From Dokdonella_A sp044227025 (GTDB lineage: Bacteria; Pseudomonadota; Gammaproteobacteria; Xanthomonadales; Rhodanobacteraceae): a stretch of DNA of 64,000 bases. Under the pieces are notes generated by a model that was not told the DNA's origin, ran no database searches, and saw nothing but the letters and a program-made list of their open reading frames with translations. This document shows, piece after piece, positions 20,235 to 29,301 of this stretch. Numbering within the stretch: position 1 is the first letter of the stretch; the number at the start of each line of letters is the position of its first letter. A program made the position numbers and the translations under genes. The stretch is taken from positions 124,001 to 188,000 of the forward strand of contig NZ_JBGAFX010000003.1 in NCBI RefSeq assembly GCF_044227025.1. Reading direction: 5' to 3'.

Positions 20235-20834
20235 TCAGAACAGCTCCGGCGAGATCAGCCGCCGCACCGGCGCGAAGTCGCGGCGGTGGATCGCGCAGGG
20301 GCCGAGGCGTTCGAGTGCGGCGAGGTGCTCGGGGGTGGAATAGCCCTTGTGGCGCGCGAAGCCGTAGCCGGGGTGGGTTTCGTCGAAGGCACGCATGATG
20401 CGGTCCCGCTCGGTCTTGGCGAGGATCGAGGCGGCGCCGATCGCCGGTTCCGTCGCGTCGCCGTCGACGATCGCGCGCGCCGCGCACGGCAGTTCGCGCG
20501 GCAGGCGGTTGCCGTCGATGAGCGCGAGTTCCGGCACCAGCGACAGCGCATGCAGCGAGCGCACCATGCCGGCGAGGGTGGCGCCGAGTATGTTGAGGCG
20601 CTCGATCTCGCCGGTGTCGACGACCACGACCGACCACGCGAGCGCACAGGCGCGGATGCGGGGCGCGAGTTCCTCGCGCTGCATTTCGCTGAGCAGCTTG
20701 GAATCGGCGATGCCTCCGATGCGCCGGCGCGGGTCGAGGATCACCGCGGCGACCACCACCGGGCCGGCCAGCGGACCGCGGCCGGCCTCGTCGACGCCGG
20801 CGACCCGCCGCCCTTGCGACACGCGCGCGCTCAT
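20235..20834 (-). CDS. rnhB: Ribonuclease HII
   Basis: This 199-residue enzyme cuts RNA in RNA-DNA hybrids, including single misincorporated ribonucleotides. The signature VAGVDEAGRGPLAGPVVVAA opens at residue 11, with catalytic Asp and Glu in DEAGRG. Further conserved motifs are IADSKLLSE, LIDGN and GAASILAKTERDR. Family length is 190-210 residues. The ATG at 20834 overlaps the stop codon of the upstream sulfatase gene by four bases (ATGA), so translation is probably coupled to it. In most gammaproteobacteria rnhB sits between lpxB and dnaE; here extra genes lie on both sides. Confidence 0.97.
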   Translation of the reverse strand: MSARVSQGRRVAGVDEAGRGPLAGPVVVAAVILDPRRRIGGIADSKLLSEMQREELAPRIRACALAWSVVVVDTGEIERLNILGATLAGMVRSLHALSLVPELALIDGNRLPRELPCAARAIVDGDATEPAIGAASILAKTERDRIMRAFDETHPGYGFARHKGYSTPEHLAALERLGPCAIHRRDFAPVRRLISPELF

Positions 20835-22564
20835 TCGTGCAGGTCGTCCAGCCGCGTGAAGATGTAGTCGTGGTACGAGGCGACCGTCTTCTCGTCCTTG
20901 CAGTCGAGGTAGCGACCCTTGCAGCGCTCGCGCAGCAACGTGTTCGCCTGGTAGTACTCGTTCTTCGGCACGCCCGCGATGTCGAGCACGAGCGAGCCGA
21001 GGAAGGAGATGTCGAGCACCGGATAATCGTAGCGCTGGCGCACCGGGAAATTCGCCTTCACCATGTAGTACGTGACCCAGTGCGCGATCGGCCCGGCTTC
21101 CTTCGGCACCGTCTTCGGAATCTCGTTGATTGCACCGTCGAACGACGGCTGGTGGTCGCCGAAGTGGGCGAGCACGGCCGGGTGGTCGCCGCCGAGCAGG
21201 AATTTCTCGAGGTCGGCGAGCATCGCGTCGGACTGTTCGAGGCGCTCCAGGTAGTTGCCGAGGTTCATGTTGAGCCAGTCGTCGAGTGCCTTCGACTTGA
21301 ACTTGCCGGGGAACAGCGGCTTGTCGTAGGGCGGCGGCAACTCGGCCAGCGGCGTCATGTGCGGGCCATGCTGGTGCAGGGTCAGCATGAACACGAATAG
21401 CGGCGTGTCCGGATGCACGCGTTTTTCGTCGGCGTAGATGCGTTCGAACACCTTCAGCAGGTCGGCGTCGTGGCTGGTCCAGCCGAGGCCGTACTGGGTG
21501 CCGTCGTAGAACGCGTCGAAGCCGTAGTAGTCGTAGGCGTTGCGCGCATTGAGGAAGTCGCCGCTCATCGGGTACAGCGCGATCGCGCGGTAGCCGGCGT
21601 TCTTGAACGCCTTCGGCAGCGTGTTCGCGACGCGCGGCGCGAGGTTGTACGGCGCATACAGGCCGGCGTTGCCGAACAGGGTGTGCGCAAGTCCCGTCAG
21701 CGCGGAGAATTCGCTGGTCCAGGTGCCGCCGCCGAACGTGTGCACGGTCATCGGTCCGTGCGCGCGCGTGGCCTTGTCCGCGTCGAACATGCGCCGCTTG
21801 CACTGCGGGATCGTGCACAGCTTGAGGATGCGCGGGTCGAACGTGCTTTCCTCCAGCATCAGCACCACGTCGGGGCGGACAGGCGGCGCCTGCATCGGCC
21901 GGGTCAGCTTCCAGACGATGCTGCGGTCGACGCCGGGCGGGCTCACCGGTTCAGTGATGACGGTGTCGTTGAACGAGGTGAAGAAGTCGGTGATGAAGCT
22001 CTTGTCGTTGATCGCGATCCACATCGGCTTGTTGAACACCGCGTTGAACGGACCACTCGGAACCAGGCAGATGACCAGCAACGCCAGCCCGGCCAGCGCA
22101 CCAAATCCGCGCGCCGCCGCGCGCAGGATGCGCGGTTGCGCGGCGAGCAGGCTCGGCTTCTCTCCGATGAAGGACAACACCAGCAGCAGCGGCACCAGCA
22201 CGATCGCGCCTATGCTGACGCCGAGCAGGAGGGGATAGTGGGTGATGACCTCGATCGTGCCTTCGTTGATGAAATACTGCAGGTCCGGTGCAAGCAGTGG
22301 TGTCTGCAGGAACAGGAACTTGAGGCGGCCGGCCAGCTCGATCATGCCGAACAGGAGTGACGCGAGCAGCAACGAGAACGCCACGCGCGCCGTCGCGAAC
22401 AGGACCACCACCAGTCCGAGCAGGACCAGGGTGAGCGCGAAGACCTTCTCGGTGGTCGTGTGCTCGCTGAGCGGGCCGAACACCAGCAGGGCGATGAACG
22501 CGAGCAGCGCGAACGCGCGCCAGTAGCCGGAACGGCTGCGCGGTGATGGATCCAGGGCCTTCAT
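20831..22564 (-). CDS. LtaS/OpgB-type sulfatase-fold phosphoglycerol transferase, paralog 2
   Basis: This 577-residue protein has five N-terminal membrane helices (about 16-33, 40-58, 60-78, 113-133 and 154-170) and a periplasmic sulfatase-fold catalytic domain. Key motifs are LMLEESTFDPR (Glu238/239), GGGTWTSEF (Thr281 or Thr283 as candidate nucleophile) and AHFGDHQPSFDG (Asp470-His471). Paired cysteines (CTIPQC, CKGRYLDC) are shared with the paralog at 15335-17029. Relatives transfer phosphoglycerol or phosphoethanolamine to glycans or lipid A. Its position between lpxB and rnhB, with ATGA coupling to rnhB, ties it to the lipid A operon and suggests surface-glycolipid or periplasmic-glucan modification. 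The acceptor is not known. Confidence 0.87.
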   Translation of the reverse strand: MKALDPSPRSRSGYWRAFALLAFIALLVFGPLSEHTTTEKVFALTLVLLGLVVVLFATARVAFSLLLASLLFGMIELAGRLKFLFLQTPLLAPDLQYFINEGTIEVITHYPLLLGVSIGAIVLVPLLLVLSFIGEKPSLLAAQPRILRAAARGFGALAGLALLVICLVPSGPFNAVFNKPMWIAINDKSFITDFFTSFNDTVITEPVSPPGVDRSIVWKLTRPMQAPPVRPDVVLMLEESTFDPRILKLCTIPQCKRRMFDADKATRAHGPMTVHTFGGGTWTSEFSALTGLAHTLFGNAGLYAPYNLAPRVANTLPKAFKNAGYRAIALYPMSGDFLNARNAYDYYGFDAFYDGTQYGLGWTSHDADLLKVFERIYADEKRVHPDTPLFVFMLTLHQHGPHMTPLAELPPPYDKPLFPGKFKSKALDDWLNMNLGNYLERLEQSDAMLADLEKFLLGGDHPAVLAHFGDHQPSFDGAINEIPKTVPKEAGPIAHWVTYYMVKANFPVRQRYDYPVLDISFLGSLVLDIAGVPKNEYYQANTLLRERCKGRYLDCKDEKTVASYHDYIFTRLDDLHE

Positions 22565-22633
22565 CCGGTGGAGGTCGCCATGCGCGGCATCGTGCGCATG
22601 CGCGCGCGCGGCGTCAATCCGCAGCGCAGCGCA

Positions 22634-23821
22634 TCATGCGTCGGCGGACGCGAGCAGGTCGACGATCGCTGCCGCGGCGCTGCGGCTTGCGTCGTGGCGC
22701 AGCAGCCGGTGCAGGCGACGGTATTCGGCCAGCAGGTCGGGATCGACCGCGCCGCCTTGCAGCGAGGGCAGCAGCGCCGCCGCGAGCGCCTGGGGCGTGC
22801 AGGCGTCCTGCATCAGCTCGGGGGCGAGATCACGTCCGGCCAGCACGTTCGGCAGTGCGTAGCGTTCCACCTTGAGCAGGCCCAGTCCCCTGACGATGCG
22901 GTAGGTCAGCGGCGCGATGCGGTAGCCGACGACCATGGGCCGCTTTGCCAGCATCGCCTCGAGCGTGGCGGTGCCCGAGGCGAGCAGGATCGCGTCCGCG
23001 GCCGCCATCGCTTCGTGCGCGCGACCGTCGACGACGAGGATCCCGGCGCCATCCGGTGCCGCCGCGAGCTCGCGTTCGAACGCGGCGCGGCATTGCGCAC
23101 TCGCCATCGGCGCGACCACTCGCAGTTCCGCGACCTCGCGCCCGAGGAGTCCCGCGGTCGCGATGAAATCACGGCCGAGGCGCGCAATCTCGCCGAGGCG
23201 GCTGCCCGGCAGCAGTGCGAGTACGCGCGCGTCGGCGGGCAGGCCGAGTTCCGCGCGCGCGGCGACGCGATCCGGTTCGAGCGGCATGCTGTCGGCGAGC
23301 GGATGGCCGACGAAGCGCGCATCGACGCCATGCTGCGCGTAGATCGGTGGTTCCATCGGGAACAGGCACAGCACGCGGTCGGCGCTGCGACCGATCTTCG
23401 CGGCGCGCTTCGCGCGCCAGGCCCACACCGACGGACTCACGTAATGCACGGTGCGGATGCCGCGCTGCTTGAGCCGGCGTTCGACCCCGAGGTTGAAGTC
23501 GGGCGCGTCGATGCCGATGAACGCATCCGGCGCGAACGCCAGCGCGCGCTGCACGACGTCGCGCCGGATCGCCAGCAGTTCCGGCAGGTGGCGCAGCACT
23601 TCGACGAGGCCCATGACCGACAGCTTGCGCATCGGATGCCAGCCCTCGAATCCGGCCGCGATCATGCGCTCGCCGCCGATGCCGGCGAACTGCGCGTCCG
23701 GAAAGTGCTCGCGCAACGCCATGATCAATCCGGCGCCAAGCAGGTCGCCGGACGCCTCGCCGGCGACGAGCACGAAGCGCCGCGGGATGTCGCGAGGGGG
23801 CGGGCTCGAAGGATCGTCCAT
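22634..23821 (-). CDS. lpxB: Lipid-A-disaccharide synthase
   Basis: This 395-residue glycosyltransferase (family GT19) joins UDP-diacylglucosamine and lipid X into the lipid A disaccharide at the inner-membrane surface. The N-terminal FVLVAGEASGDLLGAGLI and FAGIGGERM are diagnostic, as are GIDAPDFNLGVERRLK, YVSPSVWAWR and LPGSRLGEI. The ATG at 23821 starts MDDPSSPPPRDIPRR; ten Arg-rich codons upstream were excluded. It follows lpxA after a 154-bp gap with no clear signal, unlike the tight ATGA joints earlier in the operon. A sulfatase-fold transferase gene follows 69 bp downstream. Confidence 0.98.
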   Translation of the reverse strand: MDDPSSPPPRDIPRRFVLVAGEASGDLLGAGLIMALREHFPDAQFAGIGGERMIAAGFEGWHPMRKLSVMGLVEVLRHLPELLAIRRDVVQRALAFAPDAFIGIDAPDFNLGVERRLKQRGIRTVHYVSPSVWAWRAKRAAKIGRSADRVLCLFPMEPPIYAQHGVDARFVGHPLADSMPLEPDRVAARAELGLPADARVLALLPGSRLGEIARLGRDFIATAGLLGREVAELRVVAPMASAQCRAAFERELAAAPDGAGILVVDGRAHEAMAAADAILLASGTATLEAMLAKRPMVVGYRIAPLTYRIVRGLGLLKVERYALPNVLAGRDLAPELMQDACTPQALAAALLPSLQGGAVDPDLLAEYRRLHRLLRHDASRSAAAAIVDLLASADA

Positions 23822-23975
23822 TCGCGCGATGTTAGCGCGTCGCCGCCGCAATCAACGCGCCGCGTCCATGGATGGCTCGCCAGGCGCCGCAGCGAAGCGG
23901 CAACCACTGGCTGTTTCGATCGGCACGACCATCCTGGTGTCGCCAACGGGCGAGGTTGACTGCAGACCGCAGGGG

Positions 23976-24755
23976 TCAGCGCGCCAACGCGCGCTCGCCG
24001 CGCTCGATGAAGGCGAGCATCTGCGCGACATCGGCGCTGTCCTTCGCCTGCTCGGCGAGCTTCTCGCGCGCATCCGCGAGCGGAGTGCCGCCGACGTAGA
24101 CGGTGCGGTAGGCGCGCTTGATCGCGGCGATGCGCGTCGCGTCGAAGCCGCGGCGCTTGAGGCCTTCGCTGTTGATGCCGCGCGGGCGGCCCTGCGTGTC
24201 GGCGTCGGCGGCGACCATCAGGAACGGCGGTACGTCGCCGCTGAGCAGCACGCCCATGCCGATGAACGCGTGCGCGCCGATGCGGCAGAACTGGTGTACG
24301 CCGACGAAGCCGCTGACGATGACGTGGTCGCCGACTTCGACGTGGCCGGCGAGCGTCGCGTTGTTGGAGAACACGCACTGGTTGCCGACGCGGCAGTCGT
24401 GCGCGACGTGGGTGTAGGCGAGGAACCAGTTGTCGTCGCCGATGCGGGTGGTGCCACCGCCGCCGGCGGTACCGCGATGCATCGTGGCGAACTCGCGGAT
24501 ATGGTTGCGGTCACCTATGACGAGTTCCGATTCCTCGCCGCGGAACTTCTTGTCCTGCGGCTCGGCGCCGATCGAAGCGAACTGGAAGATGCGATTGTCG
24601 CGTCCGATGCGCGTGCGCCCTTCGATCACCACGTGCGAACCGATCGTGGTGCCGTCGCCGATCTCGACGCCGGCGCCGATGACGCTGTAGGCGCCGACAC
24701 TGACGCCGGTGCCGATGCGTGCCGCAGGATCGACGAGCGCGCTCGGATGGATCAT
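23976..24755 (-). CDS. lpxA: Acyl-ACP--UDP-N-acetylglucosamine O-acyltransferase
   Basis: This 259-residue cytosolic trimer catalyses the first step of lipid A synthesis, putting a hydroxyacyl chain on UDP-GlcNAc. Hexapeptide repeats run through residues 1-180 and form the left-handed beta-helix (HPSALVDPAARIGTGVSVGA). The catalytic histidine is His119 in AYTHVAHDCRVG. The C-terminal helical part (LKRRGFDATRIAAIKRAYR) matches the family. The start ATG overlaps the fabZ stop codon (ATGA). Confidence 0.98.
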   Translation of the reverse strand: MIHPSALVDPAARIGTGVSVGAYSVIGAGVEIGDGTTIGSHVVIEGRTRIGRDNRIFQFASIGAEPQDKKFRGEESELVIGDRNHIREFATMHRGTAGGGGTTRIGDDNWFLAYTHVAHDCRVGNQCVFSNNATLAGHVEVGDHVIVSGFVGVHQFCRIGAHAFIGMGVLLSGDVPPFLMVAADADTQGRPRGINSEGLKRRGFDATRIAAIKRAYRTVYVGGTPLADAREKLAEQAKDSADVAQMLAFIERGERALAR

Positions 24756-25222
24756 CCGTTGGCGACCTCTGCGCAGAGCATCTCTGCCTCGGCGGCGACC
24801 TGGTCGCCGACCCAGGCTCGTCCCCAGAACTGGCTCATGTTGCGCATGCGGCGCTTGTGCTCGATTTCGAGGCGCAACTGGTCGCCCGGCACGACCACGC
24901 GATTGAAGCGCGCCTTGTCGACCTTGACCAGGTAGAAGATCGATGGCGTGTCCGCGTTGTGTTGCGCGGACAATTTGACCAGCACACCCGCGGCCTGCGC
25001 CATCGCCTCGATGATCAGCACGCCCGGCATGACCGGGTGGCCGGGGAAGTGTCCCTGGAAGAACGGTTCATTGAACGTGACGTTCTTCAGGACCGACACG
25101 CGCGTGCCGTGCTCGAACGCGACCACCCGGTCGATCAGCAGGAACGGATAGCGGTGCGGCAGCAACGCGGCGATCTGCTCGACGCCGATCGGCAGCGTGA
25201 CGGGGGACAGAGGCTTGTTCAT
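24752..25222 (-). CDS. fabZ: 3-hydroxyacyl-ACP dehydratase FabZ
   Basis: This 156-residue hotdog-fold enzyme dehydrates 3-hydroxyacyl-ACP in fatty acid elongation and competes with LpxA for hydroxyacyl-ACP, which explains its place in the lipid A operon. Motifs are LLPHRYPFLLIDRV and QGHFPGHPVMPGVLIIEAMA, with catalytic His58 and Glu72. It starts with MNKPLSPVTLP at 25222, overlapping the lpxD stop (ATGA), and ends in an ATGA overlap with lpxA. The much longer open frame upstream is antisense noise inside lpxD. Confidence 0.98.
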   Translation of the reverse strand: MNKPLSPVTLPIGVEQIAALLPHRYPFLLIDRVVAFEHGTRVSVLKNVTFNEPFFQGHFPGHPVMPGVLIIEAMAQAAGVLVKLSAQHNADTPSIFYLVKVDKARFNRVVVPGDQLRLEIEHKRRMRNMSQFWGRAWVGDQVAAEAEMLCAEVANG

Positions 25223-26250
25223 GACTCGGGTTCCTTGTTCGCGGCACTCACGCGCCGCGCGATTTCGTCCAGGTGCTTGAAGCGCGCCGCATTGCGGCGC
25301 CACAGCCGGTTCGGCTGGATCGGCGTGCCGGAGGAGTACTCCCCGGGCTCGCGGATGGAATGGGTGACCAGGCTCATCGCCGTCACCGTGACGCGGTCGG
25401 CCAGGCTCAGGTGGCCGAGTATGCCAGCACCGCCGCCGATGAGGCAGTAGCGCCCGATGCTGGCGCTGCCGGCTACCGCGGCGCAGCCGGCGAGCGCGCT
25501 GTGCGCGCCGATGCGCACGTTGTGCGCGATCTGGATCTGGTTGTCGAGGCGCACGTCGTCCTCGAGCACGGTGTCGCCGAGCGCGCCGCGGTCGATCGTG
25601 GTGTTCGCGCCGATCTCGCAGTCGTCGCCGACGATTACGCCACCCAGTTGTGGCACCTTGATCCAATGATCTTTCTCCAATGCAATGCCGAAGCCGTCCG
25701 CGCCGAGCACTGCGCCGGGATGGATCAGCACGCGCCGGCCGAGCCGCACGTCCTGCACCAGCGTCACCCGCGCCACCAGCCGTGACTGCGCGCCGACCAC
25801 GCAGCCGCGGCCGATCATGCAGTGCGGGCCGAGCACGGCGCCGTCGTCGATCACGGCATCGTCCTCGATGACGCACAGCGGACCGACGCTCGCGCCCGCG
25901 GCGACACGCGCGCCGGATGCGACGACCGCGCTCGGGTGGATGCCCGGCGTCGACGCCGGCATGCGCTCGAACAGCGCCGCGATCTTCGCGAACGCGACGT
26001 ACGGGTCAGGCGCAATCAGGCACGCGCGCGGACAGGCGTCGGCGTCGCCGTTGCGCAGCACGATGGCGGCGGCAGTCGCGTCGGCGAGCTGGGCGCGATA
26101 GCGTGGGTTGGCGAGAAACCCGATCCGGGTCGGGCCGGCCTTGACCAGCGTATCGACGCCGTCGATGGCGAGCGACGGATCACCGCCGCGCAGCTCCAGC
26201 TCGAAGCGTAAGGCGATCGCGCCGAGCGTATGCGGTGTCGCGCGGTTCAT
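25219..26250 (-). CDS. lpxD: UDP-3-O-(3-hydroxyacyl)glucosamine N-acyltransferase
   Basis: This 343-residue enzyme adds the second hydroxyacyl chain in lipid A synthesis. It has an N-terminal UDP-binding domain (residues 1-100) and a long left-handed beta-helix of hexapeptide repeats (105-300). The catalytic histidine is His243 in NQIQIAHNVRIG, and the conserved GADGFGIA precedes it. It overlaps skp at its start and fabZ at its end by four bases each, the classic skp-lpxD-fabZ arrangement. Confidence 0.98.
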   Translation of the reverse strand: MNRATPHTLGAIALRFELELRGGDPSLAIDGVDTLVKAGPTRIGFLANPRYRAQLADATAAAIVLRNGDADACPRACLIAPDPYVAFAKIAALFERMPASTPGIHPSAVVASGARVAAGASVGPLCVIEDDAVIDDGAVLGPHCMIGRGCVVGAQSRLVARVTLVQDVRLGRRVLIHPGAVLGADGFGIALEKDHWIKVPQLGGVIVGDDCEIGANTTIDRGALGDTVLEDDVRLDNQIQIAHNVRIGAHSALAGCAAVAGSASIGRYCLIGGGAGILGHLSLADRVTVTAMSLVTHSIREPGEYSSGTPIQPNRLWRRNAARFKHLDEIARRVSAANKEPES

Positions 26251-26783
26251 GGTGCAGGAGACTTCGGCGTCGCGCGGCGCAGGCGATCAAGGATCCGGTC
26301 GGTGATGTCGACGCGCGGGCTGGCGTAGACGACCGGGCTCGGCACGATCAGGTCGTAGCCCTGCTCGCGCGCGAATTCGACCACCGCATCGTTGATCTCG
26401 CGCCAGCTGCGGTCGAGTTCCTGGTCGCTGCGCGTCTTGAGTTCGCTGCGCAGGCCTTCGCGGTTGCGCTTGATCGAACGGTCGAGCGCATCGACCTCGC
26501 GTTGCAGTGCGTCGGCTTCGGTCTTCGCCAGTGTCGACTGCTTGCGGCGCAGGTCGGTGAGGCGCTGTTCGTCCGCCTTGAGTGCGGCGTCGCGCGCCGA
26601 GAATTCGCGTTCGAGCGTGCGTCGCCCGGCGACCACCTGAGGCGCGTTGTCGAGCAGGCGCTTCATGTCGACGTAGCCGATGCGCGCCGGCGCAGGCGCC
26701 TGCGCGCCAGCCGTGCCGGCGAATGCAAGCACGAGCAGCAGCAGAGCGAGGGTCCGGCTCGCTGATTGTGCAGGCTGCTTCAA
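26247..26783 (-). CDS. skp: Periplasmic chaperone Skp (OmpH family)
   Basis: This 178-residue protein has a signal peptide (TLALLLLVLAFAGTAGAQA) and the OmpH core starting RIGYVDMKRLLDNAPQV. A long charged coiled-coil region follows (about 55-135, the tentacle helices that hold unfolded outer-membrane proteins). No ATG or GTG exists at a suitable place. A TTG at 26783 has GAGGAG six bases upstream and begins a fitting n-region (LKQPAQSASR), so TTG initiation is inferred. It lies 32 bp after bamA and overlaps lpxD by ATGA. It acts with BamA in outer-membrane protein assembly. Confidence 0.93.
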   Translation of the reverse strand: MKQPAQSASRTLALLLLVLAFAGTAGAQAPAPARIGYVDMKRLLDNAPQVVAGRRTLEREFSARDAALKADEQRLTDLRRKQSTLAKTEADALQREVDALDRSIKRNREGLRSELKTRSDQELDRSWREINDAVVEFAREQGYDLIVPSPVVYASPRVDITDRILDRLRRATPKSPAP

Positions 26784-26815
26784 GCGCGTCTCCTCGTCGT
26801 CGACGCTGGACGATC

Positions 26816-29218
26816 TCAGAACGTGTTGCCGAACGTGAACTGGATCGTTTCGGTATCGTCTCCGGGCTTCTTGCGGATCGGCCTGGCCAGGTTGATCACG
26901 ATCGGACCGACCGGCGCACGCCACTGGAACGAAAGACCGACCGACGCACGCAACTGATCGGCTGCCCAGCTCTTGTACACGCGGCATTCCGGCAGGCGGC
27001 ACAGCTTGTTCTGGAACACGTTGCCGACGTCGAGGAACGCAGAGATGCGCGTGCTGTCGTTGTTCTCCTTCACGAACGGCGTCGGGAAGATCACTTCCGC
27101 CGATGCCGCGAACTTGAGCGCGCCGCCGAGCGGCAGGCGGCAGTTCGCCGTCGTCGGTGGGCAGGTGGTCGGGCTGATCACGTCGAACGGGCCGAGCGTG
27201 TTGTCGCGGAAACCGCGCACGTCCGACACGCCGCCGGCGTAGAAATTCTCGAAGAACGGCAGGCCGCCGAGGTTGCTGCGGTAGCGCGGATGGGTCGGGT
27301 CCAGCACGCTCTCGGGCGAGTTGTAGGTGTTGCCGTAGCCGAACGTCACGTGCGGATAGAAGACCAGCTTGTCGGTCATGCGCAGATACTGCGCCCAGTG
27401 GTAGTTCACCTTGTAGTACTCGCTCGTCGAGCCGGGCAGGGTGAGTTCCACCGAAACCTGCTGCAGGCCGCCGCGGGTCGGGTTCCAGTAGCGGTTGCGC
27501 GTGTCGTGCGCCCACGACAGCTGCACGTTCCAGGTGTGGAAAGTGCGATGGCCGATGTTGTCGATGTAGTCGATGATCGGCTGCGGTGTTCCGAAGTTCG
27601 CGCCGGCCAGGATCGTGGTCTTGCTGAGGCCCATCTGCGCGTTGATCGAGTCCGACTCGCTGATCGGCACGCCCATGTAAATGTCGAACGCATCGGTACT
27701 GGCGAAGTAGCTGGCCAGGTTGTTGTTGCCGGCATCGAATTTGGAGTGCTGGATGTCGTAGCCAATGCCGATGCCCGTGTCGGTCAGGTACGGCTCGAAA
27801 TACGACAGCTGGTAGCGTTCAACGACGCCGCTCTTCATCGCATTGACGCTGACGCGGTCGCCGGTGCCGAAGAAATTGTTCTGGGTGACGCCGACGCTGG
27901 CGATCACCCCCTGCGCCTGGGAGTAGCCGAGGCCGAAGGTGAACTGGCCCGAGTTCTGCTCCTCGACGGTGACGGCCACGTCGACCTGGTCCTCGGTGCC
28001 CGGCACCTTCGGCGTGTCGATCTCGACCTTGCTGAAGAAGCCGAGGCGCTGCAGGCGGATCTTCGAGCGGTCGATCGCCGCCTGCGAGTACCACGAACCT
28101 TCGAGCTGGCGGATCTCGCGCCGCAGAACCTCGTCCTCGGTGTGCAGGTTGCCCTTGAATACGACCTGGCGCACGTACACGCGCTTGCCGGGATTGACGA
28201 AGAAGTTGATGCCGACCTCGCGCTTTTCCTTGTCGATCGACGGGATCGGTTCGACGTCGGCGAATGCGTAGCCGATGTTGGAGAGCGTCGAGGTGATCGC
28301 ATCGACCGACTGCTCCACGCGGCGGCGCGAGAACACATCGCCCGCCTTGACCTGCACCAACTTGCGCAGGTCCTCCTCGTTGAGGACGAGCGAGCCGGTC
28401 AGCTTGATGTCGCTGACCTTGTACACCTCGCCTTCCTTGATGCCGGCGGTGACGTACATCTTGCGCTTGTCGGGGCTGATCCCGACCTGGGTCGACTCGA
28501 CGCTGAAATCGGCGTAGCCGCGGTCCATGTAGTAGGACTGCAGCTTCTCGAGGTCGCCGGAGAGCTTTTCGCGCGAATACTGGTCGTCCTTGGAGTACCA
28601 CGACGTCCAGTTGGTGGTGCTGGACTCGAATTCGCCCTCGATGTCCTTGTCGCTGAACGCGCTGTTGCCGACCACGTTGAGATGCTTGATGCGGGCGGCC
28701 TTGCCCTCGGCGATGTTGATCGCGACTTCGACGCGGTTGCGGTCGAGGTTGACGGTCGAAGAATTGATCGAGACGTTGTACTTGCCGCGGTTGTAATACT
28801 GATGGGTCAGCTCATCCTTCACCTGGGCGAGCTTGAGCGGGTCGAACGCCTCGCCTTCGGCGAGACCGATGCCCTTGAGGCCCTTGAGCAGGTCCTCTTC
28901 CCGGATGTCCTTGTTGCCGCGGATCGCGATCTTGGTGATCTGCGGACGTTCCTTCACGTTGACGACGAGGATGTCGCCCTGGCGCGACAGCTGCACGTCG
29001 TTGAAGAACCCGGTCTTGTAGAGCGCGCGGATCGCCTGGTTCGCGCGTTCGGGCGTCAGTGCGTCACCCTTCTCCACCGGCAGGTAGGTGAACACCGTGC
29101 CGGGCGCGATGCGCGACAGGCCATCGATGCGGATTTCCGAGACCGTAAAGGTGTCGAACGCCGAGGCGTCGTGGGCGGCGAAAAAGGCGAGCAGGAAAAG
29201 AGCGGCGATACGCTTCAT
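26816..29218 (-). CDS. bamA: Outer-membrane protein assembly factor BamA
   Basis: This 800-residue Omp85 protein inserts beta-barrels in the outer membrane. The signal peptide (KRIAALFLLAFFAAHDASA) is followed by five POTRA domains (about 23-420, beginning FTVSEIRIDGLSRI) and a 16-strand barrel. The conserved VRGF motif of the L6 loop is seen in VSDVRGFRDNTLGP. The C-terminus ends in Phe (FTFGNTF), the outer-membrane signal. The gene sits between rseP and skp as in most gammaproteobacteria. Loop cysteines (TTCPPTTANCRLP and CRLPEC) are the only small oddity and could form disulfides outside. Confidence 0.98.
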   Translation of the reverse strand: MKRIAALFLLAFFAAHDASAFDTFTVSEIRIDGLSRIAPGTVFTYLPVEKGDALTPERANQAIRALYKTGFFNDVQLSRQGDILVVNVKERPQITKIAIRGNKDIREEDLLKGLKGIGLAEGEAFDPLKLAQVKDELTHQYYNRGKYNVSINSSTVNLDRNRVEVAINIAEGKAARIKHLNVVGNSAFSDKDIEGEFESSTTNWTSWYSKDDQYSREKLSGDLEKLQSYYMDRGYADFSVESTQVGISPDKRKMYVTAGIKEGEVYKVSDIKLTGSLVLNEEDLRKLVQVKAGDVFSRRRVEQSVDAITSTLSNIGYAFADVEPIPSIDKEKREVGINFFVNPGKRVYVRQVVFKGNLHTEDEVLRREIRQLEGSWYSQAAIDRSKIRLQRLGFFSKVEIDTPKVPGTEDQVDVAVTVEEQNSGQFTFGLGYSQAQGVIASVGVTQNNFFGTGDRVSVNAMKSGVVERYQLSYFEPYLTDTGIGIGYDIQHSKFDAGNNNLASYFASTDAFDIYMGVPISESDSINAQMGLSKTTILAGANFGTPQPIIDYIDNIGHRTFHTWNVQLSWAHDTRNRYWNPTRGGLQQVSVELTLPGSTSEYYKVNYHWAQYLRMTDKLVFYPHVTFGYGNTYNSPESVLDPTHPRYRSNLGGLPFFENFYAGGVSDVRGFRDNTLGPFDVISPTTCPPTTANCRLPLGGALKFAASAEVIFPTPFVKENNDSTRISAFLDVGNVFQNKLCRLPECRVYKSWAADQLRASVGLSFQWRAPVGPIVINLARPIRKKPGDDTETIQFTFGNTF

Positions 29219-29301
29219 TCGTCACTTCCGTCAGGGCATCGTTGGGCCCGCGACGGGCGCAGCCGCGGGCTTGTTTCGTTATGAGGCAGGGTCCTGCGGG
29301 A

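Noticed and set aside
23822..23975. A gene or terminator in the lpxA-lpxB gap
   Set aside because: The 154 bp has no stem with T run and no start with ribosome site; it was left unassigned.
26582..29284. A 900-codon open frame on the plus strand, antisense to bamA
   Set aside because: Its translation is a Val/Asp/Arg-rich shadow with no motif, and bamA on the other strand has full POTRA and barrel signatures. Such frames are expected at this GC content.
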